A DNA stretch of 64,000 nucleotides from Legionella jamestowniensis (GTDB lineage: Bacteria; Pseudomonadota; Gammaproteobacteria; Legionellales; Legionellaceae). Every line of letters begins with the position of its first letter. Positions within the stretch are counted from its first letter, which is position 1. The DNA lies in the NCBI RefSeq assembly GCF_001467745.1, contig NZ_LNYG01000013.1, positions 991,354-1,055,353 of the forward strand, written 5' to 3'. The position numbers and the translations under genes were made by a program. Of this stretch, positions 8,392-17,299 are shown piece after piece. The notes beneath the pieces were generated by a model that was not told the DNA's origin, searched no databases, and saw only the letters and a program-made list of their open reading frames with translations.

Positions 8392-10576
8392 TGATAATCC
8401 AGATATCCATTCAGATTTCATCAAAATATTAACGACAAAAAGTGCCCATGAGAATGATCAACTTGCAAAATTTGAACATCAAGTCTTTGGAAAGCAGCAT
8501 TCCAATTCCAATTTACCGTCTTTTCGTCTGATAACCGCCACCCAGGGACAAGAAGGAGTTGCCAAAATTGCAGAGGGGATTGAAGAAAATGATCCCTATG
8601 CATTAGCGTTTGTTGACATACGTATGCCACCAGGATGGGATGGCATTGAAACCGCTAAAAAGATTTGGGAACTTGATCCTAATATCCAGATAGTTCTTTG
8701 TACTGCTTATTCAGATTACACGTGGGAAGAAACAATTCAGCATCTGGGGCAACGGGAAAATTTGCTTATCCTTAAAAAGCCATTTGACAGCATTGCCGTA
8801 CGACAATTGTCGTGTGCCTTGACCAAAAAATGGGAGTTACTCCAAGAAACACGAGACTATACACAATTACTGGAAAAACAAGTTAAAGAAAGGACGCGGT
8901 CTTTGCAAGAATCATTATCAGTCACACGAGGAACACTTGAATCATCCGCTGATGGCATCCTGGTGGTAAATAATAAAAATCAAGTGATTGATTACAACAA
9001 AAATTTAATGAAAATGTTTCAAATAACCCAAAAGGATATTTTAGAAGAAGCCTCTTCTATACTTAACTTCATTGCTGAAAAAATTGACAAACCCAACACT
9101 TTCCTAAAGTTTGTCTTTAAATTAGGAATTTCGAAAAATAACAGCAAAACCACCACACTAAAATGCAAAGATCGACGGATTTTAGAAATTTATACACAAC
9201 CTTATAAACTGCATGAGACGATTACAGGACGCATTTGGTGTTTTCGTGATATTACAAAACGTGCCTTATTAGAAGAACAGCTGCAACACCAAGCAACACA
9301 TGATTCCTTAACTCAATTACCCAATCGCGTGTTATTAACCGATAGACTATCGCAATTAATTTCTAATGCGAAACGCAATAATACGGTATTTTGCGTGCTG
9401 TTTTTTGATTTGGATCGTTTTAAATTAATTAACGACAGCTTTAGTCATATCGCGGGTGATAAATTATTACAGGACGTTGTCCAAAGAATTCGTCAGGTCA
9501 TGCGGGAAGAAGACACCCTGGCAAGACTAGGAGGAGACGAATTCGTTGCCCTTTTAAAGTCACATGATGAAACAAATGGGGCCAAAGTCGCCAAAAAATT
9601 TCTTGATGTTTTTCATAATCCTTTTGAGGTAAATTCTCATCAAATCCGAATAACCCCGAGTATCGGCATTGCTATTTTCCCACGAGACGGACAATCAATT
9701 GATGAGTTATTACGAAATGCCGATATTGCGATGTATCGCGCCAAAGAAGAAGGCGGTAACCAATTTCAATTCTATACTTACAGCTTAGGCAAAAAAAGTG
9801 TGGCGAGAATGGAACTGGAGGCCGAATTATATCAGGCTCTCGAACGTGATGAATTCTTTTTATGTTATCAGCCTCAACTTGATTTTAAAACAAAAAAACT
9901 GGTATCCGCCGAGGCTTTAATTCGTTGGCGTCATCCTAAGAAAGGGATTCTCTTACCTGTTAATTTTATTCCGTTGGCTGAGGAAACCGGGCTTATTCTT
10001 CCCGTTGGTGAATGGGTTTTGCGAGAGGCTTGTAAACAGAATAAACAATGGCAACAACTTGGGCTACCCAATATCCGGGTAGCGGTTAATGTAGCTACCA
10101 AACAGCTTAAGCATCCAGAATTTGGTATTGTCGTGCGTGAAATATTAGCAGAAACCAAGCTAAGCCCTGAGTTTCTTGAAATAGAAGTTACAGAAAATGT
10201 AATTTTAACGAGCAAAGAAGCTGCTTCGATTTTTAGTGATTTAAAAAAGCTGGGGATCCATTTGGCGCTTGATGATTTTGGCTCAGGCTATATGCTATTA
10301 AATCATCTCAAAGTATTCCCTATTGATAGAATCAAAATTGACAAATCCTATATTAGCAACATTCATTACAACAAAGTCGATGAAGTAATTATTCAAGCGA
10401 TTATTACCTTAGCCCACAGTCTTGATTTAGAAATTGTCGCTGAAGGCGTGGAGTCTTGCGAACAACTTCAATTCCTGGAAACCCATCATTGCACGGAAGC
10501 ACAAGGTTATTATTTTTGCAAACCACTTGCTTCTAATGAGTTTGAGGCATTCCTGAGAAAGAGTGAGTCTGTATAA
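8354..10576 (+). CDS. Receiver-PAS-GGDEF-EAL cyclic-di-GMP enzyme
   Basis: The 740-residue response regulator overlaps the kinase gene by 38 bases, indicating translational coupling. An N-terminal receiver (about 5-150) has phospho-acceptor D88 ('FVDIRMP') and K141/K142; a PAS domain spans about 190-305. The cyclase domain has an intact GGDEF (393-397) with an inhibitory RxxD (384-387) five residues before it. The phosphodiesterase domain has EAL (520-522), 'EVTEN', 'DDFGSG', 'KIDKS' and 'AEGVES'. Both catalytic sites look complete, so the protein may both make and degrade c-di-GMP, with phosphorylation setting the balance. L. pneumophila Lpl0329/Lpg0277 is a similar partner of a haem-sensor/kinase pair. 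Confidence 0.93.
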   Translation: MVTTRSVKILIIDDNPDIHSDFIKILTTKSAHENDQLAKFEHQVFGKQHSNSNLPSFRLITATQGQEGVAKIAEGIEENDPYALAFVDIRMPPGWDGIETAKKIWELDPNIQIVLCTAYSDYTWEETIQHLGQRENLLILKKPFDSIAVRQLSCALTKKWELLQETRDYTQLLEKQVKERTRSLQESLSVTRGTLESSADGILVVNNKNQVIDYNKNLMKMFQITQKDILEEASSILNFIAEKIDKPNTFLKFVFKLGISKNNSKTTTLKCKDRRILEIYTQPYKLHETITGRIWCFRDITKRALLEEQLQHQATHDSLTQLPNRVLLTDRLSQLISNAKRNNTVFCVLFFDLDRFKLINDSFSHIAGDKLLQDVVQRIRQVMREEDTLARLGGDEFVALLKSHDETNGAKVAKKFLDVFHNPFEVNSHQIRITPSIGIAIFPRDGQSIDELLRNADIAMYRAKEEGGNQFQFYTYSLGKKSVARMELEAELYQALERDEFFLCYQPQLDFKTKKLVSAEALIRWRHPKKGILLPVNFIPLAEETGLILPVGEWVLREACKQNKQWQQLGLPNIRVAVNVATKQLKHPEFGIVVREILAETKLSPEFLEIEVTENVILTSKEAASIFSDLKKLGIHLALDDFGSGYMLLNHLKVFPIDRIKIDKSYISNIHYNKVDEVIIQAIITLAHSLDLEIVAEGVESCEQLQFLETHHCTEAQGYYFCKPLASNEFEAFLRKSESV

Positions 10577-10577
10577 T

Positions 10578-10841
10578 TTAAATCATTTTTTTCTCTAATT
10601 CACAATAGACTTCTTTGTAATCATCTGAGGAGAAATCATCATCATTAGGGTAAAGAATGTAGTCTTCTGCCTTATCTTTTTGATAAATAAGATAATCATA
10701 TTTTTTATTAGAATCAATCTGAATAATTATCCCTAACTTATCTGCCATTTTATTTGATTTAAACCAGTTAACTTCTTTCGCGTGTGCGATATCAGGTATT
10801 AGGGCAAAGTTTAAAAATTCATCGCGAGTAATTTCAATCAT
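10578..10841 (-). CDS. Small hypothetical protein
   Basis: The 87-residue protein is not recognised. It is acidic, with 'YPNDDDFSSDDYKEVYCE' near the C-terminus, and lacks a signal peptide or TM segment. I place the start at the ATG at 10841 because AAGGA lies 6 bases upstream; an upstream GTG in frame has no ribosome site. The stop is one base from the end of the convergent GGDEF-EAL gene. Confidence 0.55.
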   Translation of the reverse strand: MIEITRDEFLNFALIPDIAHAKEVNWFKSNKMADKLGIIIQIDSNKKYDYLIYQKDKAEDYILYPNDDDFSSDDYKEVYCELEKKMI

Positions 10842-11377
10842 TTCTATCCTTAAAATAGTCACGCCATTTACATATGGTTTCTGATGATCCTTAAAGAAGA
10901 ATAGAAAACTGTGATAATTTTTTCAAATAATCTCTTAAGTAACTCTTTGCCAAAAGACAACAATTAGTATCGCATTTTTAAGAGTGTCAGTAATGCAAAG
11001 CTATCTTGCAATTACCGTCGTTTTGGGCAAAGCTAAGGATTTTCCTTGAGATCGTATTTAGCCTGCAAAATGAGATCCTTCAAGCAGCTGCGCTGCTTTC
11101 AGGATGACGTGCGGTATAAACCGTCATTCTGAGCGTAGCAACGTCATTCTGAGCAAAGCGAAGAATCTCCAGCAGCTAAATCCAATTTTAAACAATCCTT
11201 CGCTTTGCTCTGGATAACATCGCTTTATTTATAATTTAAGCAAACCTGACTTTCCCTGCCTTTGTAACCTTTTCCACTTGCTTCTTGCCCAAATAGGCTA
11301 TATTAATTAAAAAGACAATGCTTATCTTGAAGCTCCAAAAAAAGGATTATCTAGAGTTCAAGAGGAATGGAGGGAAC
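10842..11377. other. Long intergenic region with a dispersed-type repeat
   Basis: This 536-base stretch has no convincing gene. Its first ~200 bases are AT-rich and unremarkable. The middle contains the inverted/direct repeat described separately (11101-11210). The final part carries the ribosome site (GGAGGG) of the gene at 11378. Confidence 0.6.
11101..11210. repeat. Intergenic repeat with direct and inverted copies
   Basis: CGTCATTCTGAGC occurs twice in direct orientation (11122-11134 and 11142-11154), with a diverged inverted copy AGGATGACG at 11101-11109. GAGCAAAGCGAAGAAT (11151-11166) pairs with ATCCTTCGCTTTGCTC (11195-11210) with one mismatch, giving a long hairpin. Such 'cattctgagcaaagcgaag' modules are dispersed non-coding repeats in many bacterial genomes. 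No transposase is nearby. Confidence 0.65.
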
Positions 11378-11629
11378 ATGAATCAATATGATTATAAAGG
11401 CTTTAAAGTAAATTATAGGGTGGACTTATCGGATGCAGTCCCTCATTTATATAAAGCTGATGGCTATGTTATCCGTGCCACTGAAAATAAAAATAGTAAT
11501 TCACCCCAAAAATTCCATACCGAACACCCCACTAAAAAGGGGGCAGAAATTGAAATTAAAAAACTTCTCGAAGACTATATTGATTTTGAATGGCAAGAAT
11601 TTTACGAAATGCAAAATGAAAGCCAGTAA
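11378..11629 (+). CDS. Small hypothetical protein
   Basis: The 83-residue soluble protein begins 'MNQYDYKGFKVNY' and has a lysine/glutamate-rich C-terminal helix ('KKGAEIEIKKLLEDYIDF'). I chose the ATG at 11378 because GGAGGG lies 5-6 bases upstream; the longer frame opening at 11318 has no ribosome site. I do not recognise the family. It is compact, without membrane segments, and stands alone, with the DUF883-like gene convergent downstream. Confidence 0.6.
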   Translation: MNQYDYKGFKVNYRVDLSDAVPHLYKADGYVIRATENKNSNSPQKFHTEHPTKKGAEIEIKKLLEDYIDFEWQEFYEMQNESQ

Positions 11630-11651
11630 TTCTTTGAATTAATGTATTGTT

Positions 11652-11900
11652 TTATCGGCGCAAAAACGCGGCTAGAACAATTAAACTGAGTCCACCGATA
11701 AAAAGCGACGTTGCTAGCGGCCGCTTGCGTGCTTTTTGTAAGACAAGTCCTGAGTAGTCTTTAACATTATCACTAATATGCGATACGGTTTCTCGGGTGT
11801 CTTCATACAGATTATTGGCAATTTTTTTACCGCCTTTAAGTATTTTTTCTGTACGTTCTTTTACCTGAGAATTCCCGCCACTTCTAATATCCATGTCCAA
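11652..11900 (-). CDS. DUF883/ElaB-YqjD-like membrane-anchored protein
   Basis: The 82-residue protein has an amphipathic helical N-terminal part, rich in K/E/T, and a single C-terminal TM segment ('PLATSLFIGGLSLIVLAAFL') ending in RR. This is the architecture of ElaB/YqjD/YgaM proteins, tail-anchored inner-membrane proteins induced in stationary phase; YqjD and ElaB bind ribosomes in E. coli. A ribosome site (AAGGAGT) precedes the ATG. It lies at the edge of a stress-type region. Confidence 0.7.
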   Translation of the reverse strand: MDMDIRSGGNSQVKERTEKILKGGKKIANNLYEDTRETVSHISDNVKDYSGLVLQKARKRPLATSLFIGGLSLIVLAAFLRR

Positions 11901-11961
11901 CTCCTTAAATCCAATTTAGCAAATTAAATACATCCTGTATGAAAGTATAGCAAATAGTCAA

Positions 11962-12825
11962 TTAAAGAGCGTTTAATGCCAAGGATCTCAGTTGAACTTC
12001 GTGCGTTTTATCAACCAATAATAAATGATTAGCCGGTACATCTTGCCAGTCTGTATTAAAATTAGTAAGCCTCTCCGAAGCAATTAAACAACATTGGTAA
12101 GTATGTTGAGGATGTTTAACCGTTGTTGTGTGATCAAACGTTGTAAAGCAACCGCCCACGAAATAATGTAATGATTCAGGCTTGGCTTTTTTATGGGTGG
12201 TATAACGGCTGGCCACTAATCGCTCGCCATCTGTTAGACAAACATTAAAATAAGAAGCCTCACTGGTGCCGAAATATTTAATGAGTTCATTAATTTGTGC
12301 AAACGTTTCTTCCAGTACATCCGCAACTACCGCTAATTGACTTAAATCTTTCCCTTTTGCCAATTGTAAAAACAAAGCAAAGAGATGCTCAGAATCGGTT
12401 TCCCCTTGAATCCAATGGTAAATATCATCATCAAGCAAATGGCGTAAATGTCGTTTAACCACAATAAAATCTGCAATATCCCCATTGTGCATTAACATCC
12501 AGCGCCCATGAATAAAAGGATGGCAATTGTAGTTAGTGACACCTCCAGCGCCTGCGGCTCTCACATGGGCAAAAAAACAGGGGGATTTAATTTTAGCGGT
12601 AAGATGCAACAAATTTCTATCATTCCAGGCTGGCGAAATAGAAGTAAACAGAGCAGGTTCTTCGCTAATCAATGGCGTATACCATCCTAAACCGAAGCCA
12701 TCACCATTGGTAGGCACCACCGTTTCACGCGCATGCAAGCTCTGCATTACTATCGAATTAGCAGGTTTAACCAATATATCATCCAATAACGCTTCATGCC
12801 CCAAATAAGCTACAAAACGACACAT
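11962..12825 (-). CDS. Class II glutamine amidotransferase, YafJ/EgtC-like
   Basis: The 287-residue protein starts 'MCRFVAYLGHE', with Cys2 as the N-terminal nucleophile after Met removal. 'NGDGFGLGWY' and 'HVRAAG' followed by 'NCHPFIHGRWMLMHNGDI' are the glutamine-binding parts of an Ntn-type GATase fold. The protein hydrolyses an amide (glutamine or a gamma-glutamyl compound). No synthase domain is attached, and no ergothioneine genes are nearby, so the substrate is unknown. AGGAGT precedes the ATG. Confidence 0.85.
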   Translation of the reverse strand: MCRFVAYLGHEALLDDILVKPANSIVMQSLHARETVVPTNGDGFGLGWYTPLISEEPALFTSISPAWNDRNLLHLTAKIKSPCFFAHVRAAGAGGVTNYNCHPFIHGRWMLMHNGDIADFIVVKRHLRHLLDDDIYHWIQGETDSEHLFALFLQLAKGKDLSQLAVVADVLEETFAQINELIKYFGTSEASYFNVCLTDGERLVASRYTTHKKAKPESLHYFVGGCFTTFDHTTTVKHPQHTYQCCLIASERLTNFNTDWQDVPANHLLLVDKTHEVQLRSLALNAL

Positions 12826-13067
12826 AGGAAACTCCTATTTTTATTTTTAACTATAGCAAGAAAAGCAGGAGAAATTTTTCACAACCACCTATATCTTTTA
12901 AATCAATTAGTTATTGCATAAATTAGTAAGGAGGGCTTAACCTATAATTATGAAATTATCAGGAGTTTATACACCTGCCATAATTTACCCTAACCAGGTG
13001 AAGGAAGCCTAAAAACTGCAATATGTTTTAAGGGATGTTTTTCCGTTTATTTAATTAAGAGATTTAT

Positions 13068-14840
13068 ATGCAAGATGCTTATCTATTGTTCTTCATCTTG
13101 GGCTTAACATTATTGATGTTCATGTGGGGACATTATCGATATGATACCGTAGCCTTAATGAGTCTTCTTGCCCTGGTATTAACGGGGCTTGTTCCAGTCG
13201 AGCATGCATTTTCAGGTTTTGGTAATCCTGCTGTAATTACAGTAGCAGCGGTAATGGTCATCTCAGCAGTATTGATCCAGGCAGGCTTGGTGGAGGAAAT
13301 CCTAAAGTACATTAAGCCCTTTTGCACTTCACCGACATCACTCATTGGTTTTACTTGTTGCATTGCTGCCTTTTTATCCGCCTTTATGAACAACGTTGGT
13401 GCTTTGTCCCTCATAATGCCGGTAGCCATTCAGGGGGCAATCAATGCAAAATTGTCGCCGTCAAAAATTTTAATGCCCTTATCGTTTGCCACCATCTTAG
13501 GGGGAATGACAACCAAAATTGGCACGCCACCTAATTTGATTATTTCCGCCTATAAAGAAAAGCTAACCCAAGTCCCCTTTACGATGTTTGCCTTTACGCC
13601 AACAGGATTAACAGTGGCCATAGGAGGCCTTATTTTTATTATATTATTGGGCTGGCGATTCCTTCCTTCACGTCGCAAAGCAACAGGCGAGGGTAGTGAA
13701 CTCTATCAAATACAAGATTATATTAGTGAAATTCGAATTCCTGAAGACTCTCCTGTAGTGGGTATGGAGCGTCAACAGCTTGAGCGCTTTATCGAAGGGG
13801 ATTTTTCTATTCTAGCACTTATTAGAGGACGTAAGAAAAAACTGGTTGTCCCCTATGATGAAGAATTACAAGTCAATGATATTTTAATCATTGAAGCTTC
13901 GCATGAAGATTTATACCGTTTAATTGAGAGCGGCAAGCTCGAATTAACACAGGGCGAAGTAATTTCACCGGAAATTTTGCTGGGTAAGGATGTCAGTACG
14001 GTTGAGGCAGTAGTTACCCCAGGCTCAAGAATTCAGGGACGCTCCTGGCAAAAACTTCGAATTCGCTCCCGCATGGGATTAAACTTACTGGCTGTAGCAC
14101 GAGCAGGAAGAGCTATAAAAAATCGTTTAAATCATGTTAATTTTAATGCAGGCGATGTTTTACTTATTCAAGGCCCCAGTGAAGACCTACGAGAAAATGT
14201 AGTCAGCTTAGGCCTGGTTCCCCTGGCAGAAAGAACCATTAATGTAGGCTTTAGACGCAGCACATTAATACCATTAACTTTCTTTATTGTGGGTATTTTA
14301 CTCTCAGCACTGCAAATTCTCCCCATTGAAGTGGCCTTTACGTTGGTTGTAGTAGGCCTGGTAATCGTTAATATTCTTCCCATGCGCAAAGTCTATCAGC
14401 ATATTGATTGGTCCATTATTGTCTTGTTGGGCGCTTTAATTCCTTTAGGGGAAGCATTAGAAAGGACAGGGGCGGCTAAAATGATTGGAAATTTCTTGTT
14501 AGCCATGACAGGAAGCGGCTCTATTCTTCTTGTTTTAGGATTGTTATTGCTGATAACCATGACGGTGTCAGATTTGATGAATAACGCTGCCACAGCCGTC
14601 GTGATGGCACCTATTGGGGCAGATTTAGCTAAACTACTGCATACCAATGTCGATCCTTTTTTAATTGCAGTCAGTATAGGTGCATCCTGCTCCTGCTTGA
14701 CACCTATAAGCCATCAGAACAACACTTTAGTCATGGGGCCAGGAGGATACAAATTTTTTGATTATCTGCGACTGGGAGTGCCTTTAGAGTTGGTAGTACT
14801 CGCTACAGCGCTACCCGCACTGTATGTATTTTGGCTCTAG
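13068..14840 (+). CDS. SLC13/ArsB-type permease with two TrkA-C domains
   Basis: The 590-residue inner-membrane transporter has about 5-6 TM segments in the first 205 residues, two soluble RCK-C/TrkA-C domains (about 215-295 and 300-380), and a second TM half from about 395 to the end. 'GGMTTKIGTPPNLI' in the first half and 'SCSCLTPISHQNN' in the second are the paired SxxxxPxN-like hairpins of the DASS/ArsB-NhaD superfamily. It probably moves an anion such as sulfate, or a dicarboxylate, using Na+ or H+. The start ATG lies after AAGAG. It stands alone. Confidence 0.85.
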   Translation: MQDAYLLFFILGLTLLMFMWGHYRYDTVALMSLLALVLTGLVPVEHAFSGFGNPAVITVAAVMVISAVLIQAGLVEEILKYIKPFCTSPTSLIGFTCCIAAFLSAFMNNVGALSLIMPVAIQGAINAKLSPSKILMPLSFATILGGMTTKIGTPPNLIISAYKEKLTQVPFTMFAFTPTGLTVAIGGLIFIILLGWRFLPSRRKATGEGSELYQIQDYISEIRIPEDSPVVGMERQQLERFIEGDFSILALIRGRKKKLVVPYDEELQVNDILIIEASHEDLYRLIESGKLELTQGEVISPEILLGKDVSTVEAVVTPGSRIQGRSWQKLRIRSRMGLNLLAVARAGRAIKNRLNHVNFNAGDVLLIQGPSEDLRENVVSLGLVPLAERTINVGFRRSTLIPLTFFIVGILLSALQILPIEVAFTLVVVGLVIVNILPMRKVYQHIDWSIIVLLGALIPLGEALERTGAAKMIGNFLLAMTGSGSILLVLGLLLLITMTVSDLMNNAATAVVMAPIGADLAKLLHTNVDPFLIAVSIGASCSCLTPISHQNNTLVMGPGGYKFFDYLRLGVPLELVVLATALPALYVFWL

Positions 14841-14858
14841 TAAATAACGCATAGACAA

Positions 14859-15704
14859 TCAGGCTTTTTTCTTTGATTTTTCAGTTTCTTTTTTTGGAAA
14901 AGATTGCTTGCCTTTCTTGTCTTTACCCATGCTTTTCTTAAGTAAGGTAATAAAATCAACTACATCATCTGGCTTTCGAACTCTTTCCCTGGTTTTTTTA
15001 CCGGCTTCTTTCTCTGCTTCTGCCGATTTTTTCTCAATCCATTTCGTCAATGCTTCCTGATAATCATCATGGTATTTTTCAGGCTTCCAAGGAGCTGTCA
15101 TGTCTTTTATTAATTCAGTTGCCATTTTCATTTCTCGCTCTGAAATCTTATAACTTCTTAGCGATTCTGTAGGTACTTTTAAATCATCTTCTGGACGAAT
15201 CTCTTGTTGAAACCGAATAAGATTAAGTACGAGTGCATTTTCATGAGGCATGACCAAACATAAGTATTCTTTGGTGCGAATCATGGCCTTCGCAACCCCC
15301 ACTTTCCTGGTTTTTTTTAATGCCTCCCTTAAGAGGACGTAGGCCTTTTGATTTTTAGAATCAGGTACAATGTAATAAGGTTTATCAAAATATAGGCTGT
15401 CAATCTCATCCAGCTCAATAAATTCTTCAATGTCAATGGATTTATACACTTCAGGGCTTGCCTCTTCAAAGGCTTTTTCATCGACAATAATGTAATTCCC
15501 CTTATCAAATTCATAACCCTTTACAATCTTATCCCAAGGGACTTCTTTATCGGTATTACTGTTAACCCGTTTATAACGAATCCGCGATTTATCACGAGCA
15601 TCTAATAGATGAAAATGCAAATCTTTTTTTTCTTCAACAGGAATAATTTGCACTGGAATTGTAACCAAACCAAATGAAATATCACCTTTCCATATTGCTT
15701 TCAT
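14859..15704 (-). CDS. ku: Non-homologous end-joining protein Ku
   Basis: At 281 residues this has the length of bacterial Ku. It opens with the diagnostic 'MKAIWKGDISFGLVTIPV', contains 'DKPYYIVPD' and 'KVGVAKAMIRTKEYL', and ends in a lysine-rich tail (about 245-281), typical for DNA binding and LigD contacts. Ku forms a homodimer that threads onto broken DNA ends and recruits LigD. No ligD gene is present in the window. The downstream gene is convergent (14840/14859). The neighbours on the same strand upstream are stress-type genes. Confidence 0.95.
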   Translation of the reverse strand: MKAIWKGDISFGLVTIPVQIIPVEEKKDLHFHLLDARDKSRIRYKRVNSNTDKEVPWDKIVKGYEFDKGNYIIVDEKAFEEASPEVYKSIDIEEFIELDEIDSLYFDKPYYIVPDSKNQKAYVLLREALKKTRKVGVAKAMIRTKEYLCLVMPHENALVLNLIRFQQEIRPEDDLKVPTESLRSYKISEREMKMATELIKDMTAPWKPEKYHDDYQEALTKWIEKKSAEAEKEAGKKTRERVRKPDDVVDFITLLKKSMGKDKKGKQSFPKKETEKSKKKA

Positions 15705-15814
15705 AACATCATCTCAATTATTTACTTAGTTTAAGTATATAGGGCAAAAATAATGCAACGATGCAAGTTAAATCACTTTTCCAATAATGCGCGCCTTTGC
15801 TTTAAGAATTACTC

Positions 15815-15973
15815 CTAGTATTTTGCCGTTGCATCACTAGCCGGAAAAGTATCTTCTATTGTTTTATCCAATCTTTTCTCTTTTTGCTTTCGCTTGGCTT
15901 TTAATGCCTCCCTATTCTTATTGGATGAATCCACGTTTGTTTTCTCATTTTTTGGTCTAACTTCTTTATCCAT
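15815..15973 (-). CDS. Small basic protein with FPASD motif (52 aa)
   Basis: A short frame starts at the ATG at 15973, with GGAGAA 5 bases upstream, and stops at 15815. It encodes a charged, lysine-rich protein ending 'DKTIEDTFPASDATAKY'. The '(D)TFPASD' ending is like the 'SFPASDPP' motif of small stress-associated proteobacterial proteins known to me only as hypotheticals. It starts 15 bases after the stop of the SDR gene, so it is probably the second gene of that operon and precedes ku on the same strand. Confidence 0.65.
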   Translation of the reverse strand: MDKEVRPKNEKTNVDSSNKNREALKAKRKQKEKRLDKTIEDTFPASDATAKY

Positions 15974-15988
15974 TGTTTCTCCATATAG

Positions 15989-16846
15989 TTAGCTATTTAC
16001 AATTATTCCTCCATTAGGATGTAACACTTGTCCTGTCATATAGGATGAATCAGCAGACGCGAGGAAAACAAAGGCTGGGGCAATTTCAGAAGGTTGTCCC
16101 GCTCGTTTCATCGGTGCTTGCAAACCAAATTTAGCCACTTCTTCCGCACTAAAACTTGCAGGAATTAAAGGGGTCCACACTGGGCCAGGTGCCACCGCAT
16201 TCACACGAATTCCTTTTTTAAGTAAATTTTGTGAAAGCGAGCGGGTTAACGCGATAATTGCCCCTTTAGTAGCCGAATAATCAATGAGATGATCACTTCC
16301 TTTGTAAGCCGTAACTGACGTAGTATTGATAATCACACTCCCCTTTTTTAAGTGAGGCAATAGTGCTTTAATCATATAAAAATAAGAAAAAAAATTTGTT
16401 TTAAACGTTTCTTCAAGTTGCTCACAACTGATCTCCTCAATGGTGTCTTTAGGATGCTGTTCGGCAATGTTATTGACAAGGATATCAATTTGCGGTGCCA
16501 ACTTTAGTGCTTTATTCACCAATTCTTTACAAGCTTCATTGGTTTGTAAATTTGCTGGTAAAAGCCAACAGCGACTTCCTGTGCTTTCAATAAACTGTTT
16601 TGTTTCTTCCGCATCTTCATGCTCATTCAAATAGTGAATAATAATATCAGCTCCCTCTAGTGCAAAAGCACAAGCGATAGCTCGTCCAATACCACTGTCC
16701 CCTCCGGTGATAAGCGCTACTTTACCGGCTAGCTTATTACTACCTTGATAATGAGGGGCTACGTACTGTGGTCTTGGATGCATATGTGCTTCTATGCCTG
16801 GTTGTTTGCTCTGATGCTGTGGCGGTTGCTGTCTTTCATTAGTCAT
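15989..16846 (-). CDS. SDR-family oxidoreductase (YghA/YhdF-like)
   Basis: The 285-residue short-chain dehydrogenase has an extended N-terminal arm (about 1-40, rich in Q/H/P) as in the YghA/YhdF/general-stress SDR group. NAD(P)-binding 'TGGDSGIG' lies at 47-54, 'NNIAEQ' replaces NNAG near 125-130, and the catalytic residues are S177, Y190 and K194. The C-terminus 'MTGQVLHPNGG' closes the Rossmann fold. The substrate is probably an aldehyde or alcohol. It is the first gene of a likely pair with the 52-residue protein. Confidence 0.9.
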   Translation of the reverse strand: MTNERQQPPQHQSKQPGIEAHMHPRPQYVAPHYQGSNKLAGKVALITGGDSGIGRAIACAFALEGADIIIHYLNEHEDAEETKQFIESTGSRCWLLPANLQTNEACKELVNKALKLAPQIDILVNNIAEQHPKDTIEEISCEQLEETFKTNFFSYFYMIKALLPHLKKGSVIINTTSVTAYKGSDHLIDYSATKGAIIALTRSLSQNLLKKGIRVNAVAPGPVWTPLIPASFSAEEVAKFGLQAPMKRAGQPSEIAPAFVFLASADSSYMTGQVLHPNGGIIVNS

Positions 16847-16857
16847 ACATCCCCCTT

Positions 16858-16889
16858 CAGCAGAGAAGTAATTTTTTATTTCTCTGCTG
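16858..16889. terminator. Hairpin between PRC-barrel and SDR genes
   Basis: CAGCAGAGAA (16858-16867) pairs with TTCTCTGCTG (16880-16889), a perfect 10-base stem around an AT-rich loop. It lies downstream of the minus-strand BON-PRC pair and could end it, although no U-run follows on that strand. Confidence 0.45.
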
Positions 16890-16920
16890 ATTCTTATTTA
16901 GACGCTAAAGATATTGGTGC

Positions 16921-17277
16921 TTAATGTCTTGCCCGATTAGGGAGGGCACCATAATATTTATGAATAGAAGCGCCCCAACTCGGGTTTGACATATCAGGCC
17001 AATGATCCTTGTCGAAGCCTGGAGAGTTCTTTAGTGTTTCTTTATCAACCGCGATAACGAAACAATCTTTTGCATCGTCATAGGAAAATATGCTCCAGGG
17101 CATGGCAAACAGTTTATCCCCCATACCCAGAAAGCCTCCAAAAGACAATACAACATAAGACACACAACCTTCGAGTTTATCAAGCATCAATGCTTCAATT
17201 TTCCCAAGATCTTCACCTTGTAAGTTTTTAACTTTTACACCGACGACATCGTCGGCATTTACAATTTGATGTGTCAT
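16921..17277 (-). CDS. PRC-barrel domain protein
   Basis: The 118-residue protein has a PRC-barrel core at about 5-75 ('DVVGVKVKNLQGEDLGKIEALMLD', partly given, and 'VVLSFGGFLGMGDKLFAMPW'). PRC-barrel proteins are small beta-barrels found in photosynthetic reaction centres, RimM and stress proteins. I chose the ATG at 17277 because GGAGG lies 5-6 bases upstream; the longer frame to 17343 overlaps the BON gene. It follows the BON gene by 22 bases, so the two form an operon. Confidence 0.88.
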   Translation of the reverse strand: MTHQIVNADDVVGVKVKNLQGEDLGKIEALMLDKLEGCVSYVVLSFGGFLGMGDKLFAMPWSIFSYDDAKDCFVIAVDKETLKNSPGFDKDHWPDMSNPSWGASIHKYYGALPNRARH

Positions 17278-17299
17278 TGCTGCCTCCTTGTAGTTACAA

